Below, one piece after another: positions 35,309 through 45,206 of a DNA stretch of 64,000 bases. A program made the translations under genes and the position numbers. Each line of letters opens with the position of its first letter. The first letter of the stretch is position 1. The notes under the pieces are model-generated. The model did no database searches. It worked only from the letters and a program-made list of their open reading frames with translations, and had not been told where the DNA came from. Source of the DNA: Gluconacetobacter sacchari (GTDB lineage Bacteria > Pseudomonadota > Alphaproteobacteria > Acetobacterales > Acetobacteraceae); assembly GCF_014174255.1 (NCBI RefSeq), contig NZ_JABEQJ010000010.1:1-64000 (forward strand), in the 5' to 3' direction.

Positions 35309-36448
35309 ATGGCGCCGATGTTCCGCACCCGCTCCTTCCCGCTCCGCGTGATCCCGGCCGCGCTGGCCCTGTCGATCCTCCCCGCCACGCCGCCGGCCAT
35401 GGCCGCCAAGCCCGCGCCACCGCTCGATCCCTCGGCCCCCATGGTCGCGGTCGCGGAATCGACCAGCCAGGTCTGGACCGCCCTGGCGGTCCTGCCCGAC
35501 GGCCGCATGATCCTGGACAGCCCGGCCTGGACCGGCGCGCCCGGCCCCACCCTGACGCTCCGCGACACCGGCGGCGCAACCCGCCCCTTCCCCAACGCCG
35601 CCTGGACCGACCCCGCCACCGCGCCCGAACACCGCCTGGTCTCGGCCGAAAGCCTCCAACTGGCCGATGACGGCACGCTCTGGGTGCTGGATAGCGGCCT
35701 CGATGCCGCCGACCACCCGGTCGCGCCCCCCAAACTGGTGCAAATCGACACCCGCTCCGCCACCGTCACCCGCACCTGGCCGATCGACCCGGCCGTCCTG
35801 CGCCCCGGCAGCCACGTCGCGGGCGTCCGCGTCGGCAGGGGCCACGCCTTCATCCTCGATTCCGGCGTGCCGGGCCTGATCGTGCTGGACCTCGATCACG
35901 GCCCCCAGCGGCGCCTGATGGACCACCACCCCTCGCTGACCGCCCAACACCCGATCATCGCGGGCGGCCACGTGGTGCGGGACGGCAGCGACCGCGCCGC
36001 GATCGTCAACGCGACCGAAATCGAAATCAGCCCCGACGGCCAGTGGCTGTACTACCAGCCCCCCTGCGGCCCCCTCTACCGGATCGGTACCGACCTGCTG
36101 ACCGATCCCACCATCACCAGTTTCGAACTCGATGACAGCACGACGCTCTGGTACAAGACACCACCGCTGGGCGGCATGACGGTCGCCCGCGACGGCACGC
36201 TGTATTTCGACGATGTCTCGACCGGCAGCATCTTCCGCTTCACCGCCGGGCGCGTCTACCAGCGCATCGTCGTCGATCCCCGCCTGCGCTGGCCGGCCGC
36301 GCCCGCCATCACGGCCGCCGGACAGCTCTACATCCCCACCGCACAGCTCGACCGCACGCCGCGCTTCAACCACGGGCAGATGGCCGTGCAGTGGCCGCTC
36401 ACGATCTACCGCATCGACACCGCCGCCCTTCCCGCCCCCGTACGCTGA
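35309..36448 (+). CDS. Secreted major-royal-jelly/yellow-like beta-propeller protein
   Basis: 379 aa. The signal peptide ends near AMAAK. The body matches the MRJP/yellow family: LQLADDGTLWVLDSG, HAFILDSGVPGLIVLDLDHG, EIEISPDGQWLYYQPPCGPL, and the C-terminal LYIPTAQLDRTPRFNHG. In bacteria such proteins are periplasmic six-bladed propellers of unknown catalysis, sometimes called gluconolactonase-like. The start at 35309 (or 35318) follows GGAGG. It lies 45 bp before thrC. Confidence 0.85.
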   Translation: MAPMFRTRSFPLRVIPAALALSILPATPPAMAAKPAPPLDPSAPMVAVAESTSQVWTALAVLPDGRMILDSPAWTGAPGPTLTLRDTGGATRPFPNAAWTDPATAPEHRLVSAESLQLADDGTLWVLDSGLDAADHPVAPPKLVQIDTRSATVTRTWPIDPAVLRPGSHVAGVRVGRGHAFILDSGVPGLIVLDLDHGPQRRLMDHHPSLTAQHPIIAGGHVVRDGSDRAAIVNATEIEISPDGQWLYYQPPCGPLYRIGTDLLTDPTITSFELDDSTTLWYKTPPLGGMTVARDGTLYFDDVSTGSIFRFTAGRVYQRIVVDPRLRWPAAPAITAAGQLYIPTAQLDRTPRFNHGQMAVQWPLTIYRIDTAALPAPVR

Positions 36449-36493
36449 CGCCCCCCCCTTCGCGCTGGGCCCGCTTGGCGGTATGAAGGTCCC

Positions 36494-37891
36494 ATGCGCT
36501 ACGTTTCGACCCGGGGACAGGCCCCCGTCCGCGATTTCTCCTCGGTTCTCATGGCCGGTCTCGCCGAGGATGGCGGGCTTTACCTGCCGGAAAGCTGGCC
36601 GGTCCTCACCGCCGAAGACTGGCGGGCCCTGCGCGGCCTGCCCTATCCCGACCTGGCGGCGCGGATCATCGCTCCGTTCACCGCCGGCTGCATCGCGCCG
36701 GACGTGCTGCTGCGCCTGTGCCGGGAATCCTATGCCGGCTTCGACCACGCCGCCATCGTGCCGCTGGTCCAGGTCGAGGACGGGCTGTTCGTCCAGGAAC
36801 TGTTCCACGGCCCCACGCTCGCCTTCAAGGACATGGCGATGCAGTTGCTGGGCCGCCTGTTCGACCATGTGCTGGCCGAGCGCGACGCCCGCGTCGCCAT
36901 CGTCGGCGCCACCTCGGGCGATACCGGCTCGGCGGCGATCGAGGCCTGCCGGGGCCGCGAGCGCGTGCGGATCGTCATCCTGCACCCCGAGGGCAGGACA
37001 TCCGACGTGCAACGCCGGCAGATGACCACGGTGCGGGAACCCAACGTCACCAACCTCGCGGTCCAGGGCACGTTCGACGACTGCCAGGACCTGGTCAAGG
37101 CGATGTTCGCCGACGCCCCCTTCCGGCAGGAAATGAGCCTCTCGGCGGTCAATTCGATCAACTGGGCCCGCATCGCGGCCCAGATCCCCTATTACGTCCA
37201 TGCCGCCCTGTCGCTCGGAGCCCCGGACCGCGAGGTCTCGTTCGCCGTGCCGACCGGCAATTTCGGCAATATCCTCGCCGCATGGGCCGCCCGCCGCATG
37301 GGCCTGCCCGTGCGCGCGCTCTGCGTGGGCTCCAACCGCAACGACATCCTGACCCGCTTCCTGCGCGACAACGACATGAGCGCGCGCGAGGTGGTGCCCA
37401 GCCTGTCGCCGTCGATGGATATCCAGGTCTCCTCGAATTTCGAGCGTCTGCTGTTCGAACTGCTCAACCGCGATGCCGAGGCCTGCGCGCGGATCGTCAC
37501 CGATTTCCGCCGCACCGGCCGCATGGCCGTCCCCGACCCGGTCTGGCGGCAGGCTTCCGGCCTGTTTCACGCCCTCGCCCTTGACGACGACGACACGAAG
37601 GCCGAAATCCGCACCCTGTATCGGGCCAGCCGGTATCTGGCCGACCCGCACAGCGCCATCGGCATCGCCGCCGGCCGGATGTTCCGCGAGCCCGGCATCC
37701 CGATGGTGGCGATGGCGACCGCCCACCCGGCCAAATTCCCCGACGCGATGGAACAGGCGGTCGGCATCCGCCCCGCCCTGCCGCCCCGCCTGGCGGATCT
37801 GTTCGACCGGCCGGAACGTTATGACGTGGTGCCCAACCAGTTGAACGCGGTGGAAGACCGCGTGCGGGCGGCGGCGCTGAAAAATAGCTGA
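36494..37891 (+). CDS. thrC: Threonine synthase
   Basis: 465 aa PLP enzyme converting O-phosphohomoserine to threonine. The cofactor lysine is K112 in GPTLAFKDMAMQ. GATSGDTGSAAIEACRGRER is the phosphate/PLP-binding loop, and SINWARIAAQIPYYVHA and PTGNFGNILAAW are characteristic. Length and N-terminus MRYVSTRGQAP match the long bacterial form. Followed by a hairpin and then the M16 protease gene, a common alphaproteobacterial order. Confidence 0.95.
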   Translation: MRYVSTRGQAPVRDFSSVLMAGLAEDGGLYLPESWPVLTAEDWRALRGLPYPDLAARIIAPFTAGCIAPDVLLRLCRESYAGFDHAAIVPLVQVEDGLFVQELFHGPTLAFKDMAMQLLGRLFDHVLAERDARVAIVGATSGDTGSAAIEACRGRERVRIVILHPEGRTSDVQRRQMTTVREPNVTNLAVQGTFDDCQDLVKAMFADAPFRQEMSLSAVNSINWARIAAQIPYYVHAALSLGAPDREVSFAVPTGNFGNILAAWAARRMGLPVRALCVGSNRNDILTRFLRDNDMSAREVVPSLSPSMDIQVSSNFERLLFELLNRDAEACARIVTDFRRTGRMAVPDPVWRQASGLFHALALDDDDTKAEIRTLYRASRYLADPHSAIGIAAGRMFREPGIPMVAMATAHPAKFPDAMEQAVGIRPALPPRLADLFDRPERYDVVPNQLNAVEDRVRAAALKNS

Positions 37892-37917
37892 TTTCCCACC
37901 TGACCCTTTCTCCGGAC

Positions 37918-37938
37918 GTCCGGCCCCGCCGGCCGGAC
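37918..37938 (+). terminator. Candidate hairpin after thrC
   Basis: Perfect 8-bp arms GTCCGGCC / GGCCGGAC around a five-base loop lie between thrC and the M16 gene, 18 bp before the next ATG. No T-run follows. It may terminate thrC transcripts or act on the next gene's leader. Confidence 0.45.
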
Positions 37939-37955
37939 CGTCACGCAGGATCCTG

Positions 37956-39221
37956 ATGACCGACCAGATCAACGTAACCCACCTTCCCTCCGGCCTGACC
38001 GTGGTCACCGAACGCATGGACCGGGTGGAAACCGTGTCGTTCGGCGCCTACGTCGCCGCCGGCACCTGCCACGAGCATGCCGAGGAAAACGGCGTGTCGC
38101 ATTTCCTCGAACATATGGCCTTCAAGGGCACGGAACGCCGCAGCGCCGCCGGCATCGCCGAGGAAATCGAGAATGTGGGCGGCCACATCAACGCCTACAC
38201 GGCGCGCGAACACACCGCCTATTACGTCAAGCTGCTGAAGGAAGACCTCGCCCTGGGCGCCGACATCATCGGCGACATCCTGACCCACAGCAGCTTCGCC
38301 CCCGACGAGGTCGAGCGCGAGCGCGGCGTGATCCTGCAGGAAATCGGGCAGGCCAACGACACGCCCGACGACATCATCTTCGACCATTTCCAGGAAACCG
38401 CCTTCCCCGAACAGCCGATGGGCCGCCCCACCCTGGGCACCGAGCCGCTGATCCGCGACATGAGCCGCGACACGCTGATGCGCTACATGCGCGGCCACTA
38501 CACGACGGCGAACACCGTGGTCGCGGCGGCCGGCAACCTGCACCATGCGGAAGTGGTTTCCCTCGCCGAGCGCCATTTCCGCGACCTGCCGACGCTGGGC
38601 AGCCCGGCCAGCGTCGACTCCCGCTACATGGGCGGCGAATTCCGGCGCGAGAAGGATCTCGACCAAGCCCATGTCGTGCTGGGCTTCCCCTCGGTCGGCT
38701 ATGGCGATCCCGACTACTACCCGGTCCTGCTGCTCTCCACCCTGCTGGGCGGCGGCATGTCGTCGCGCCTGTTCCAGGAAATCCGTGAAAAGCGCGGGCT
38801 CGTCTATTCGGTCTATTCCTTCAACGCGCCGTTCCGCGACGGCGGCCTGTTCGGCATCTATGCCGGCACCGGCGCCGACCAGGCCAGCGAGCTGGTGCCC
38901 GTAACGCTGGAGGAACTGCGCAAGGTCCAGCATCAGGTCGGGCAGGAGGAACTGGACCGCGCGCGGGCGCAGCTCAAATCCTCGCTCCTGATGTCGCTGG
39001 AAAGCACCGGCAGCCGGTGCGAGCAGTTGGCCCGCCAGCTCCAGGTCTTTGGCCGCCTGGTCCCCACGGCCGAAACCGTGAGCCAGGTCAACAGGGTGAC
39101 GATCGACGATGTCCGTCGCGTCGCCGCCCGCCTGTTCCGCGGCACGCCCACCCTCGCCTCGCTGGGGCCGGTCCATAACATCCCCACCCTGGGCGCGATC
39201 GCCGAGGCCCTGGCGGCATGA
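37956..39221 (+). CDS. M16-family zinc peptidase (mitochondrial-processing-peptidase-like)
   Basis: 421 aa. The inverted zinc motif HFLEH is at 49-53, with the downstream Glu-containing IENVGGHINAYTAREHTAYY, and LLGGGMSSRLFQEIREKRGL in the second half. Length fits single-chain bacterial M16 peptidases. Its stop overlaps the start of pmbA (ATGA), so the two are translationally coupled. Confidence 0.93.
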   Translation: MTDQINVTHLPSGLTVVTERMDRVETVSFGAYVAAGTCHEHAEENGVSHFLEHMAFKGTERRSAAGIAEEIENVGGHINAYTAREHTAYYVKLLKEDLALGADIIGDILTHSSFAPDEVERERGVILQEIGQANDTPDDIIFDHFQETAFPEQPMGRPTLGTEPLIRDMSRDTLMRYMRGHYTTANTVVAAAGNLHHAEVVSLAERHFRDLPTLGSPASVDSRYMGGEFRREKDLDQAHVVLGFPSVGYGDPDYYPVLLLSTLLGGGMSSRLFQEIREKRGLVYSVYSFNAPFRDGGLFGIYAGTGADQASELVPVTLEELRKVQHQVGQEELDRARAQLKSSLLMSLESTGSRCEQLARQLQVFGRLVPTAETVSQVNRVTIDDVRRVAARLFRGTPTLASLGPVHNIPTLGAIAEALAA

Positions 39222-40546
39222 GCACCGACCCGCTCGACCTGATCGGCACCCTGGTCGCCAAGGCCCGCGCCGCCGGCGCCGACGCGGTGGACGCCGCCTA
39301 CGCGGCCCGCACGGCGCACGGCGTACAGATCCGCAACGGCAAGACCGAGGATCTGGAACGGTCGGAAACCTGCGATCTCGGCCTGCGCGTCTTCCTCGGC
39401 CGCCGATCGGCGACCGTCTCGGCGACCAGCCTCGACCCGGCGCGCTTCGACGCGCTGGTCGACCAGGCGCTGGCGATGGCCCGCGTCCTGCCCGAGGACC
39501 CTCATGCCGGCCTGTCGCCCCAGGCCGAACAGGGTTTCGTCGACGCCGCCGGGCTCGACCTGCTGGACCCGGCCCGCCCCGACACGGCGGCGCTGATGGA
39601 CCGCGCCCGCGCGGCCGAGGACGCGGCGCTGGCGGTGACGGGCGTGACCAACAGCAGCGGCGGCTCGGCCAGCTTCGGCCTGGCCGATATCGTGCTGATG
39701 ACCTCGGCCGGCTTCTCCGGCCGCTACGCCCGCAGCAGCCATTCCGTCTCCGTCAGCGTGCTGGCCGGCCTGGGCACCGGCATGCAACGCGATTACGATT
39801 ACGATGCGACCGTGCATCTCTCCGACCTGGCCGACCCGGCCGCGATCGGGCGCAGCGCCGGCGAAAAGGCGGTGGCCCGCCTCAACCCCACCCGCCCGCG
39901 CACCGGCAACCTGCCGGTGGTCTACGACCCGCGCGTGTCCGCGAGCCTGCTCGCCCACCTGGCCGGAGCGGTCAACGGCGCGGCCATCGCCCGCGGCACG
40001 TCCTTCCTCAAGGAGAAGATGGGCCAGCGCATCCTGCCGCAGGGCGTCGATATCCTCGACGACCCGACCCGGATCCGCGGCCTGTCCGCCCACCCGTTCG
40101 ACGGCGAGGGCGTGCGCTGCGACGAACTGGTCGTGGTGCGCGACGGCGTGCTGGCCAACTGGGCGCTGGATTCCCGCAGCGCCCGCCAACTGGGCCTGCC
40201 GGGCAACGGCCGGGCCAGCCGTGGCGGCGGCCCCTCGCTGGGCAGCCTGTATGCCCGCCCCGGCACCCTCACCCCGACGGAACTGATGGCCGACATCCCG
40301 GAAGGCATCTACGTCACCGAACTGATGGGCTCGGCCATCAACGGCCTGACCGGCGATTACAGCCGGGGGGCCTCCGGCTTCATGATCCGGGGCGGCACGC
40401 TCGCCGAGCCGGTCGCCGAACTGACCATCGCCGGCAACCTCAACGACATGTTCGCCCGTCTGATCCTGGCGGACGACCTGGTCTTCCGCCGTGGCATCAA
40501 CGCCCCGACCATCCGCATCGACGATATGATGGTCGCGGGGTCTTGA
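39218..40546 (+). CDS. pmbA: PmbA/TldE metalloprotease subunit
   Basis: 442 aa. The TldE/PmbA half of the TldD-TldE peptidase, which matures modified peptides and degrades flexible proteins. Marker segments: GVQIRNGKTEDLERSE, TGNLPVVYDPRVSASLLAHL, RGTSFLKEKMGQRILP, and the C-terminal GFMIRGGTLAEPVAELTIAG. Coupled by a 4-bp overlap to the M16 gene. The TldD partner is not in the window. Confidence 0.93.
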   Translation: MSTDPLDLIGTLVAKARAAGADAVDAAYAARTAHGVQIRNGKTEDLERSETCDLGLRVFLGRRSATVSATSLDPARFDALVDQALAMARVLPEDPHAGLSPQAEQGFVDAAGLDLLDPARPDTAALMDRARAAEDAALAVTGVTNSSGGSASFGLADIVLMTSAGFSGRYARSSHSVSVSVLAGLGTGMQRDYDYDATVHLSDLADPAAIGRSAGEKAVARLNPTRPRTGNLPVVYDPRVSASLLAHLAGAVNGAAIARGTSFLKEKMGQRILPQGVDILDDPTRIRGLSAHPFDGEGVRCDELVVVRDGVLANWALDSRSARQLGLPGNGRASRGGGPSLGSLYARPGTLTPTELMADIPEGIYVTELMGSAINGLTGDYSRGASGFMIRGGTLAEPVAELTIAGNLNDMFARLILADDLVFRRGINAPTIRIDDMMVAGS

Positions 40547-40580
40547 ACGCCGTCCCGCGCGACAGGATATGCAGAGAGCA

Positions 40581-41534
40581 ATGACCAACCTCCATCAGCC
40601 CGTCCACAAGACCCGCCGTTTCGGCATCCTTCTGCTGGGCGCGGCCCTCGCTTTGTCCCCCCTCCTGGCGCACGGCGCCGACGCCCGGCCCGGCGGCGGC
40701 GGCTCCATCGGCAGCCGGGGCTCGCGCACCTACAGTGCGCCCGCCCCCACCCAGACCGCCCCGTACGGCGCCTCGCCGATGCAGCGCTCGATCACCCCGC
40801 CCTCCTCGGGCGGCTACATGAACGGGCCATCCTCCTATCCGCGTTCGCCCTTCGGCGCGCCGTACGGCTCGCCCTATGCCGCGCGGCCGCACCCCTTCGC
40901 CAGCGGCTTCCTGGGCGGCATGCTGGGCGCCGGCCTGTTCGGCGTGCTGTTCGGCCACGGCATCGCCGGTGGCCTGACCGGTGGCGGCAGCTTCCTCGGC
41001 CTGCTGATCCAGCTCCTGCTCCTCGGCCTGCTGGTCGGCTGGCTGGTCCGCCGATTCGGCGGCGGCGCCCGGCAGCGGGCCGCGGTCGCCTCCGGCCCCG
41101 GCTACGGGCCCGGTCCGGCGGCGGCCCAGGTGACGATCACCCCCGACGACTATCGCGCTTTCCAGCGCCTGCTGCTCGATATCCAGGCGGCCTGGAGCCA
41201 GCAGAACCTGCCGGCCCTCCAGCACATGGCGACACCGGAAATGGTGGGCTATTTCAACGCCCAACTGTCCGACCTCGCCAGCCGCGGCGCGCGCAACGTC
41301 GTCTCCGACGTGCGTTTCGAACATGGCGACCTGTCCGAGGCATGGAGCGAGAACGGGCTCGACTACGCCACGGTCGCGATACGCTATTCGATGGTGGATA
41401 TCACCACCGACATGACCGGCCGCGTCATCGACGGCAGTTCGACCGAACGCGTCACCATCACCGAACTCTGGACCTTCATGCGCCCGACGCGCGGCGGCGC
41501 CTGGCTGCTCTCGGCGATCCAGCAGACGCACTGA
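40581..41534 (+). CDS. Tim44-like domain protein, exported/membrane
   Basis: 317 aa. The N-terminal signal (RFGILLLGAALALSPLLAHG) leads to a Gly/Pro/Tyr-rich linker (35-105). A hydrophobic FLGGMLGAGLFGVLFGHGIA segment and a second helix LLIQLLLLGLLVGWLVRRFG come next. The C-terminal Tim44/NTF2-like domain is about 195-317 (DYRAFQRLLLDIQAAWSQQN, LSDLASRGARNVVSDVRFEH). It is similar to bacterial Tim44-like proteins of unknown role, anchored with the domain outside or at the membrane. An alternative ATG at 40569 lacks a spaced Shine-Dalgarno. Confidence 0.87.
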   Translation: MTNLHQPVHKTRRFGILLLGAALALSPLLAHGADARPGGGGSIGSRGSRTYSAPAPTQTAPYGASPMQRSITPPSSGGYMNGPSSYPRSPFGAPYGSPYAARPHPFASGFLGGMLGAGLFGVLFGHGIAGGLTGGGSFLGLLIQLLLLGLLVGWLVRRFGGGARQRAAVASGPGYGPGPAAAQVTITPDDYRAFQRLLLDIQAAWSQQNLPALQHMATPEMVGYFNAQLSDLASRGARNVVSDVRFEHGDLSEAWSENGLDYATVAIRYSMVDITTDMTGRVIDGSSTERVTITELWTFMRPTRGGAWLLSAIQQTH

Positions 41535-41577
41535 CACCTGGAGGGCATCCCGTCCTCCCCACCTCCGAAGGAACAGC

Positions 41578-43278
41578 ATGGCCAGCAAGAAACCCGGTCG
41601 GCCACGCACGTCTCACCGGCCCCCTGCCGCCGACCGTCTGTTTCATGACATGCAGACGCAAGCCGCCCACGCGCTTGCCGCAGACCCGCGCAATGTCCAG
41701 GCCCTCGCGCAGGAAATCGCCTCCATCCCGGCCGGCACCGATCCGGACGAGGCGCTATGCACGCTCCTGACGATGACGCTCGACCAGGCCCGCATGGCGC
41801 AGGAAGGCGGCCAGCGTTTCGGCCAGCGCTGCCTCGATGCCGTCTCGCGCCACCTGGCGGACCTGTCTCGGAAAGGCGCGGTCACGATGGCAGGAACCAT
41901 CGCGATCGCCCGGTGCTATGTCAGGGCCGGCCTGCCCGTCCCGGCGGGCCTGGAGCCCGGCGAGCAACCCACCCCGCACCAGACATCCCCGCATTCGGCG
42001 CGCGAGGACACCAGTCCCGAAGCCGCGTTCGCCGCGCTGTCCGCAAGCCTCCTGGGCGATATCGGCGACGATCCCTCGATCCTGCATCAGACATTCGCCG
42101 AAATCCTGCCCGGCATCCCCCCCGACGCCAGATCCATGCTGTGCAGGGTGGCCGCCGCGAATCCCGACCCACGCTTCGAACAACTGGCCTGCGCCTGGCT
42201 TCTCGATACGTCCGAACAGGTCCGCAGCGCCGCCCTCGAAGGCCTGGCCGACCGCCTGGCCGCCGGCAGGCTCAGCCCACGGGCTCTCGGCCGCCTGGCG
42301 GTCCTGAGAAGCTGGATCGTCGACGATCCGGTGCGGCGGCGGGTGGACGCCCTGATCAGGAGCGCCATCCGGTCCGGCATCTCCCAGGACACGCACATCG
42401 CGCCGTCGCACCGGATCATCGGCTGCCACTCCAGCCCCATCGACGGCTCGGGCGCGCAGAGTCTCGCGATCGCGCTTCAGAAAGGCCGCTCCAGGGCCAT
42501 CGCCATGGTCCTGCTCAAGCAGCGCTTCGGCGTCAAGGACGCCTATATCGTCCCCTGCGCTAACGCGGCGGAGCAGCGCGGCCTCCTGCAACAGGTGACG
42601 ACCCTGGGCGGCCCAGGCGACGTCTCGCTGGATTACGTCCAGACCGCCCTGAGCATCGCCCTGGCGGACGGGCGTAAAAATGCCGTCTATCCGGCGCCCG
42701 GCCTGGCCGACGTCGCCGAAGCCTGCGCCCTGACGACTCTCCGCCCGACGCAGGACGCCTCCGCCCAGGCCATCGTGAGCGCATACGATCCGCAGGACGC
42801 CCTTGCCTCCCTCGATCCGGACGAGCGGGAAACGCTCATAGCCGCAAGCGCGGACTGGCCCGCGCGCTACCCCATGGTCACCAACTGGTTCGAGGACGAT
42901 GACGACATCTTCGACGGGGTCAAGGCCACCAGCACGGCCCGAGCGCGAGCCACGTGGACATGGCTTGAGACACGCCGGGATTTCTGGGCCTCCATCATCG
43001 CCCGGACGGCGCTGCTGCTGAAGGACCAGGGCGATCCGCAGGCACGCTCCTTCGCGGTGACCGCGCATGCCGTCAGCCACGACACCCCGCTCCAGCGCAT
43101 CCCCATCATGGCCGCGATCGTGGACCAGACGCTGGAAGCAAGCCGCGCCACCTCCGTCGCGGGCGACGATGACATCATGGCCCTTCTCATGAACCTCATG
43201 GCGCCGCCCCCGCAACCGGCTCCCCGGCAACCCCGTGACAAACCCGCGCGCAAGCGCGTGCCCCGAAAGCCGAAATGA
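41578..43278 (+). CDS. Uncharacterised 566-aa protein, HEAT-like middle
   Basis: No family was recognised. The N-terminus KKPGRPRTSHR resembles a partial AT-hook, and the C-terminus KPARKRVPRKPK is strongly basic. The middle (residues 185-270) shows alternating amphipathic helices (AWLLDTSEQVRSAALEGLAD) like HEAT/ARM repeats. The region DIFDGVKATSTARARATWTW onward is helical, and there is no signal peptide or membrane segment. It lies 43 bp after the Tim44-like gene and overlaps the next frame, so it may form an operon with envelope proteins. Nucleic-acid binding is only a guess. Confidence 0.7.
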   Translation: MASKKPGRPRTSHRPPAADRLFHDMQTQAAHALAADPRNVQALAQEIASIPAGTDPDEALCTLLTMTLDQARMAQEGGQRFGQRCLDAVSRHLADLSRKGAVTMAGTIAIARCYVRAGLPVPAGLEPGEQPTPHQTSPHSAREDTSPEAAFAALSASLLGDIGDDPSILHQTFAEILPGIPPDARSMLCRVAAANPDPRFEQLACAWLLDTSEQVRSAALEGLADRLAAGRLSPRALGRLAVLRSWIVDDPVRRRVDALIRSAIRSGISQDTHIAPSHRIIGCHSSPIDGSGAQSLAIALQKGRSRAIAMVLLKQRFGVKDAYIVPCANAAEQRGLLQQVTTLGGPGDVSLDYVQTALSIALADGRKNAVYPAPGLADVAEACALTTLRPTQDASAQAIVSAYDPQDALASLDPDERETLIAASADWPARYPMVTNWFEDDDDIFDGVKATSTARARATWTWLETRRDFWASIIARTALLLKDQGDPQARSFAVTAHAVSHDTPLQRIPIMAAIVDQTLEASRATSVAGDDDIMALLMNLMAPPPQPAPRQPRDKPARKRVPRKPK

Positions 43279-43328
43279 CGTTTCCGCGCGGAACGTCGCC
43301 GGAACCATCAACCGGAAAGAGCAACGCG

Positions 43329-45158
43329 ATGTCGCAGACATGTCTTCACGCTGCCCCGACCGGGCGCCGACTTGCCGTCTCCAGCCTGCTCGCCCTGATC
43401 CTGCTGGCCGCCGCCCGGGGGCCGGCGCAGGCGGCATCGACCATCGTGCCGCCATTGGCGGAAGCCGGCCTCGGCGACCGCGCCCGGCTCGATCTCGCCG
43501 CCGGCGGGCTGGCAGCCTCCGTCACGCTCAAGGCATCGACCCGATGCGGCGCCGCCATGACATGGCAGCCGGCCGATCCCAATCCGCCCGCCACCTGCCG
43601 CATCGCCACCCTGTCCATCAGGGCCGCGGGCCAAGCCCGCTCGGCCACCTTTCCGCTGGCCCCCTACGGGCAGGATGCCGGCTTCATGGATCTGCGCGTG
43701 AGCATCCAGAGGCTGGATGCCGCGTCCGCCGTGCCGCAGATCATGGTTTCGGCCTATACCGGCGGCGCCCATTGCTGCGAGGTGACCTCCATCTTCGGCC
43801 GGCGCCCCGACGGCCAATGGGTCCATGCCGACCTCGGCATGCAGGATGGCGGCGGCCCGCCCGCCATCGTCGCGGTGCCGGGCGCCCCCGCCCCCGCCAT
43901 CGTGACCTACGATCAGGCCTTTCTGTACACGTTCGCCTCGCACGCCGGGTCCTATACCCCCGTGATCCTCTATCGCTATCACGACGGCGCACTCGTCGAT
44001 GCCAGCGACGATCCGGCATACCGGCCCTATCTGGTCGAGGATCTGGCACGGCAGACCCGGCAATGGGAGGCATCCGGCCGGTCGGAGCCCAACGGCTACC
44101 TGGCCTATTATGTCGCCACCCGGGCCCGCCTCGGCCAGCTTTCCGCCGCCTGGGCCCATATGCTGCCGCGTGCGCAGAACACCACCAGGAGCGGGTTCGG
44201 CGTCTCGCCATGCAGCCTGAAATCGGCCGAGGAAACCGCGAACGGCCGCGACTGCTCCAAGGCCGATCGCATTCCGCTTCCCTTCCCGCAGGGGCTGGCG
44301 ACCTTCCTGGCCCGCAACGACTACATCTCCGCCGCCCAGGCCCGCGCCCTCCTGTCCGACCGGCCCGCCCCAGGCGCCGGTTCCGCGCCGCCCGGCCCGT
44401 ACCACCCCGATTTCCCCTGCGACCCGCCGCCGGCCGACAACGGCGTGGCCACCATGCTGTGCCGGGACAGCGAGGCCGCGCGGCATGAACTGATGTTCGA
44501 TCAGGTCTATTACGCGCTGCGCCATCAGGTCGGTCAGGATGGCTGGAAAGATCTCAGGCAGCAGGTCGTCCTCGACGAGAACACGGCCAACCGGTCCTGC
44601 GGCCTGCCCATCCCGGGTGAAGGGCCGCAGACCATCCCACCCAACGGCGCCACCTGTTACGACGACGCCATGGATCGCCTGGCGGCCCAATATCGCCTCC
44701 GCCTCTCCGGCGCCGCCCTTATGGAAAGCCAACGCCCGCTCGACCGCCATATCGCGCTCCAGAAAAAACTGGTCGACCTCGGCCTCCTGCCGGCCGATAC
44801 GGTGGTGGACGGCGTCTATGGCGACGCCACGCGGGCCGCGATCACCGCCTGGCAACGGGCATCCCACCGCCCGGATACCGACGGCTTCCTGTCCGACGAC
44901 GACGCGGCGATGCTCATCCCGCCGCCACAGGCCGCCACACCCCCGGCAACGCCTGCCCCGCCGCCACCGACGGCCGCCACGGCCAGCATGCCGTCCCAGC
45001 CGCCCGCCACACAGCCGACCACCCCGGCACAGCCACAACCACAGGCACAACGCGGCGGCGCCGGCCTCCCCATCAAGCTGGTCTTCGCCATCATCCTCGC
45101 GGGCCTCGCCGCCCTGATCGCGATCCGCCTCCGCCGCAAGCGCGGCGGCAATCCATGA
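43329..45158 (+). CDS. Envelope protein with peptidoglycan-binding domain and C-terminal anchor
   Basis: 609 aa from MSQTCLHAAP, with a signal peptide ending near AQAAS (37). A large Cys-containing exported region follows (AYTGGAHCCEVTSIFG, CSLKSAEETANGRDCSK). A PG_binding_1 domain is near 470-535 (LQKKLVDLGLLPADTVVDGV, ATRAAITAWQRAS). Then come a Pro/Thr/Gln-rich linker and a membrane helix near 580-600 (LVFAIILAGLAALIAIRLRR), a tail-anchored layout. An ATG at 43275 overlaps the previous stop (ATGA) and could be used, giving 18 more residues before the signal peptide. Specific function unknown. Confidence 0.82.
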   Translation: MSQTCLHAAPTGRRLAVSSLLALILLAAARGPAQAASTIVPPLAEAGLGDRARLDLAAGGLAASVTLKASTRCGAAMTWQPADPNPPATCRIATLSIRAAGQARSATFPLAPYGQDAGFMDLRVSIQRLDAASAVPQIMVSAYTGGAHCCEVTSIFGRRPDGQWVHADLGMQDGGGPPAIVAVPGAPAPAIVTYDQAFLYTFASHAGSYTPVILYRYHDGALVDASDDPAYRPYLVEDLARQTRQWEASGRSEPNGYLAYYVATRARLGQLSAAWAHMLPRAQNTTRSGFGVSPCSLKSAEETANGRDCSKADRIPLPFPQGLATFLARNDYISAAQARALLSDRPAPGAGSAPPGPYHPDFPCDPPPADNGVATMLCRDSEAARHELMFDQVYYALRHQVGQDGWKDLRQQVVLDENTANRSCGLPIPGEGPQTIPPNGATCYDDAMDRLAAQYRLRLSGAALMESQRPLDRHIALQKKLVDLGLLPADTVVDGVYGDATRAAITAWQRASHRPDTDGFLSDDDAAMLIPPPQAATPPATPAPPPPTAATASMPSQPPATQPTTPAQPQPQAQRGGAGLPIKLVFAIILAGLAALIAIRLRRKRGGNP

Positions 45159-45177
45159 GCGGCCACCCGGGAACGCT

Positions 45178-45204
45178 CCGGTCGGCCCCCAAGGCGGCGA
45201 CCGG
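45178..45204. terminator. Hairpin between convergent genes
   Basis: CCGGTCG / CGACCGG arms with an inner GCC/GGC pair sit in the gap between the peptidoglycan-binding protein gene and the convergent TetR gene. Likely shared terminator, without a T-run. Confidence 0.5.
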
Positions 45205-45206
45205 CC

